Assembly: GCF_027942865.1 (NCBI RefSeq)
Contig: NC_134510.1
Coordinates: 24,917,209 to 24,981,208 of the forward strand
DNA: 64,000 nt
DNA from: Odontesthes bonariensis
Taxonomy: Eukaryota; Chordata; Actinopteri; Atheriniformes; Atherinopsidae
Direction: 5' to 3'
Every line of letters starts with the position of its first letter. Positions within the stretch are counted from its first letter, which is position 1. The notes under the pieces are model-generated. The model was not told the DNA's origin. It saw only the letters and a list, made by a program, of their open reading frames with translations, and made no database searches. The position numbers were made by a program, and so were the translations under genes. This document shows positions 60,176 through 64,000 of the stretch, piece after piece.

Positions 60176-63100
60176 TGAACCGCCTCTGTGTATTATGCCT
60201 GTTGTGTGGAATATTGCTCTACCTGTGCTACATCATTTATTTATTTATATGTATTTTTTTCCTCATTCTTCCTAGTTACAATGACGTGATCTCGACTCGA
60301 AAAGCAGCTCACGCTAAACAGATGTGTGACTCGATGGGGTGCAGATTTAGAGACTGCATTTTGAAGTGTGCGTGAGTGTGGGTGGGTGGAGGGGTGTGAC
60401 TGGAGGAAGGAGAGGGTGGGGGGGGGGGGGGGGGGGGGGTGAGTCTACAGTCTCTAATCTGACTGAAAGTAGTGGGGCGGGGGGTCCGGCTGATCCTCCA
60501 ACCAGCTGCTACTGCAGAGCACAAACATTGCTCTAGTTTATGTGTGTGTTCGCGTGATTTGCCCGTCATTTTGAGAGAAAATATGAGTAAATGCCTCCTG
60601 TGGGAGGCAGAGAGGAGTCTGGCATGGCGGTGTCTCAAGAGCATTCCTGATATTAGAAGCCAAAATATTGTGTGTAGCATAAGACTGATCTTTTTATCCA
60701 GGATTATGATTTCAGTTCCTCCAAAAAAACAAAACCAACAAAAAAAAAACCCGAAAAGGTTAGCATCACAAGCTGCACGAGTGATGTATCACCCACACCG
60801 AAAAAAAGAAGAGTGGATTTTTTTTTTTTAAAGTGTTTGAAGAACACACATAAACACACATTGCCGATAAGGCCAACAGATCTGGAGCTCCCTGACTGTA
60901 ATATGGATCATCGTGGGGTTTTTACATCATAATAATCTGTAAATCTGGTGGAAATCAGTCAAAATGACAAATGCATGAGAAATGGAGGATTTAATATATC
61001 AAATGGAAAAATAACAACAATGCAACACATCTGAAGAGCTGAGCCAGAGTAACACGGAGGGGTGCTTTCAGCCCATATCTCATGCTGCATACTGAAACAA
61101 GTAGAGCGATGGTTGAGCGAAGGTGAAGGAGAACTAACAAGAAAGTGTACAAAAAAGGCAAGATTGATGTCTGCAAAAACCTTCATAGACAGGCCTTTTA
61201 TTATAGTGTTAAAAACGAGAGAAAAACCAAAGTAGTGAAACACGGTGGAAGTTCTCTCAGACTGTGAGTTTCCTTTGCTGCCTTTAGCGATAGAAGCACC
61301 AAATGCATGAAATGAAAGATGAAATCAGGAGATTGCAAGGCCTTTTCAATGCTAAATTTGTCAATTTCATAAAATTAGGTTTCAGGTAAACGTCTTGGGT
61401 CTTCCGGCAGGAAAGTGATCTGATATATCCAGCAGCACTTAAAGAAAAGGGGAAATGTGGACTGATTAAAACTGACAAATAATGAGTCCTGACGTAAATC
61501 TCATTAAAAACCTTCAGGGGGTGCAAAATCTGTCAGCGCAACGCAGACCCCTACAAATCATCACGAACATGAATTAAATGAAGTTGAAAAATGTCTGAAA
61601 CTACACGGAGACAGATGCATGGAGCTTTTAAATGGCTACAATAAAGGTTTAGAAACTGTCGTTGTTCCCCGGGACTCTGCAACCAAATTAAAATTAACGG
61701 TGCCACTTACAGTCGTCTGTTTCGGGTATGTTTTCCATCTTTTTATGCCATCATGCAAGTTTATTTTATTATTTTAATAACCTTGAACATTTTATGAGTG
61801 TCTTTTTATTGATTCCATAAAATGAGTTCCTTTTTTCCCTGCTCTGTGCCAATGATATTAATAATTACTGTGGACTAAATTACCGATTAATCAATCAGAA
61901 TAAGCATCACTTGATCAATGAAACAATCCTTCTTTGTACGTATCTTATTATCTATTCACCCATTCCTGAATGGAAAAAGACTTATGTTTATCATTTTCTC
62001 GTCATGTCCATGGATTCTAGACGGGTCATGAAAGTGGGCAGATTTTTAGAGGGTGTTGTTTGACTTCTCCCTGCTCAGACAGGATGAAATCAGCCATGCT
62101 ACACATGCACACACACACATACCAGGAGTCACAAACACAGATGCACACGCGTGTGCCGCACCCCGTCACAGAGTCTGACAAACTGACTGGCTGATTTCTT
62201 GATGGGCCCGTCTCTGACACACTGACTGGGCTACGCTACAACAACAGAGACGGCCCACCTCGCCTCCTCCCTCCCTCTCGGCCCCCCCTTGTATCCATGC
62301 AGTTTTTAGCAAAGGAGCTCTTGCCCTGCTTCTCCCCACCATTGCTGCATCCCCCTTTTCTCCGCTGAAGGATGGCAACGAGGGGCAAGAAGGGAAGGGC
62401 GGTAAGAGGATGTGTGGGGGGCAAAGGGAGGAGACCTGACTTTGCTAGAGTTTTGTGGAACATAGAGGACATTTACTGTTTTTTTTCCACTTAAATTTAA
62501 AAATAACTTGTTTTTGCACCGGCTGCACCCATCAGTTTTGTGCCTATTTGGTGAAATGACTCAGTATTTTGCGTTTCATCATACTTTCATAAAAGAGTGA
62601 TTGTTAAAGCACCTTTAATGATCTTAGTTGGTTTTACTTCTCTGAGTATCCAACAAACCTGTGCTGGATTATTTGAGCATGTGTTTTCGTGCATCAGTGG
62701 GATTGCACATAATGAACTTACTGCGCCTCTTATCCCCTGTTGTGTAGGTTTTAATTGTAGGTCTGCAAGCCTTTATTGAGTTTAACAAGTTATGGGTGTC
62801 TCCTGCTCCGTGTGCTGTGCACGTAAGGACAGGAATGACACAATGAGGTGCTTATGCACTTACACCCAACTCCCCTCCCCCATTATTCAGTCGCTGCACT
62901 CCAGTGAAACTCACGTGAGGTGAAGTCACACTATGATTTTACAAATCCACACACACACGCAGGCACAAACACATGCTTTAGCACAGTAGGAAACACACGC
63001 ATACTCTTACTCACCCTAAGTCCACAGGGGTTTTTAGTGCAGACCTGTCCCGAAAACAGCCCCGATGCTAATTAAAATTGCACAGTGGTCAGACCGGTGG

Positions 63101-64000
63101 TGGAAATCAGAGCTACTCTGAAGTCATTTCTGCCTTCCCGAAGATCGCAGCAGTGACAGGCCTTGTTGTGTGTAAGGGGTGATTTTGCCCACCATCTGTA
63201 GTCCCCATGCCTGTAATGTCACCAACTCTGAGATATTAGAACAACACTTTCAAGGACTCACGTGTGTCTCATGACATTGTGTGTGATATTTAGGACACGG
63301 CCAGGCTACAGGCAAATCAGACTCTCATCAGTTTCTTTGGCCTGGATGTGTTCTCGGGAGCTTGCCCAGGATGATGACATCTTACACACCTGCTCAATTA
63401 TTCAGGCACACACAGCGTAAGGGGAATCACCAGTTTGGAGAGACTAGTGTTAGGAAGAAGAGAAGTGTGAAGAGAAGGCAGAGTAGGCAAACAAAGAGTG
63501 TTATGAATGAGAAAAATAACAAGAGATAGAAGCTAACACTGTATGTGGATGATTTGTGATGCATCACATGTAAAAGCACACACTCTAATGGGCCAAGCAT
63601 CCCATGTGTGGAGTTCAGACAGCAGAAACCCCCGGGACTGTATCTTCCAAATGATTTACAGCCCCTGTCTGATACAATGAAATAAAACTGGGCCAGCATG
63701 ATGAAACACACCAGAACCTTAAATTTGATTAATCAAAAAGCTTTGTGGAGGAAAATAGGGAATATCTTCAATAAAGTCATGTGTAAAGTTTATATCATTG
63801 GACTAACACACATGTATAGACTTATATCACATTGGTAGTTGAGAATATTTTGGGCAAACACCTGTTTGACTCAACAATTCGTGCTTTCCAGATATTGGAC
63901 AGTAACTGCTGACTAAATGCTCGGCATTCCAGATATATAATAGATAAATTCACAAAGCTCTCATCGTACCCCATGATGCTGCATTGGACTTGTTCAGCCA
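60176..64000. other. Downstream intergenic sequence, no gene seen
   Basis: Apart from the poly-G run, it holds only AT-rich sequence and short CA runs (for example near 62,105 and 62,950). The stretch 61,540-61,690 has an even, TE-like texture but could not be assigned. Confidence 0.4.
60418..60439 (+). repeat. Homopolymer run of 22 G
   Basis: Uninterrupted G run inside a G-rich stretch of about 120 bp (60,370-60,490). Confidence 0.95.

Noticed and set aside
61540..61690. Possible transposon fragment downstream of ciart
   Set aside because: The texture resembles Tc1-type sequence, but no diagnostic block or inverted end was found.

Overview
The window is teleost fish nuclear DNA. It has long AT-rich introns with GT-AG junctions, CA/TG microsatellites, decayed Tc1-like transposons, a hAT-type element with an intact 8-bp target-site duplication, and LINE-derived tails of types common in fish. 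Four protein-coding genes could be rebuilt exon by exon from splice signals, reading frame and family motifs. All calls come from reading the sequence and remembered family knowledge; no search was run.

Layout: (1) 1-9.5 kb has no convincing gene: a LINE-type repeat at 0.67-1.01 kb, a Tc1 relic at 3.1-4.0 kb and a TG microsatellite. (2) 9.5-16.9 kb, minus strand: crabp2, a cellular retinoic-acid-binding protein, 4 exons, 142 aa, with a 377-bp MITE in intron 3 and a Tc1 relic in intron 1. (3) 17-28.9 kb is gene-poor: microsatellite, purine/pyrimidine tracts and two Tc1 relics. (4) 28.9-30.2 kb, minus strand: a single-coding-exon member of the RNase A superfamily. It keeps both catalytic-type histidines, lacks the CKxxNTF lysine motif, has a changed cysteine pattern and ends in a GPI-anchor-like tail. 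(5) 32.9-45.7 kb, minus strand: ca14-like transmembrane carbonic anhydrase, 11 exons, 362 aa, including two 24-nt microexons. (6) 45.7-53.3 kb is intergenic: a LINE-type fragment, the hAT element, a promoter-like GC-rich island and a diverged ~640-bp tandem duplication. (7) 53.3-60.2 kb, plus strand: ciart (CHRONO), the circadian repressor, with a CACGTG E-box promoter, a non-coding first exon, five coding exons (427 aa) and a long 3'UTR with AU-rich elements. (8) 60.2-64 kb: no gene seen; a run of 22 G.

These are separate transcription units and not an operon. Human CA14 and CIART are close neighbours on 1q21 and CRABP2 lies further along 1q, so the block looks like conserved vertebrate synteny. 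The item most deserving follow-up is the RNase A-like gene at 29.3-30.2 kb.
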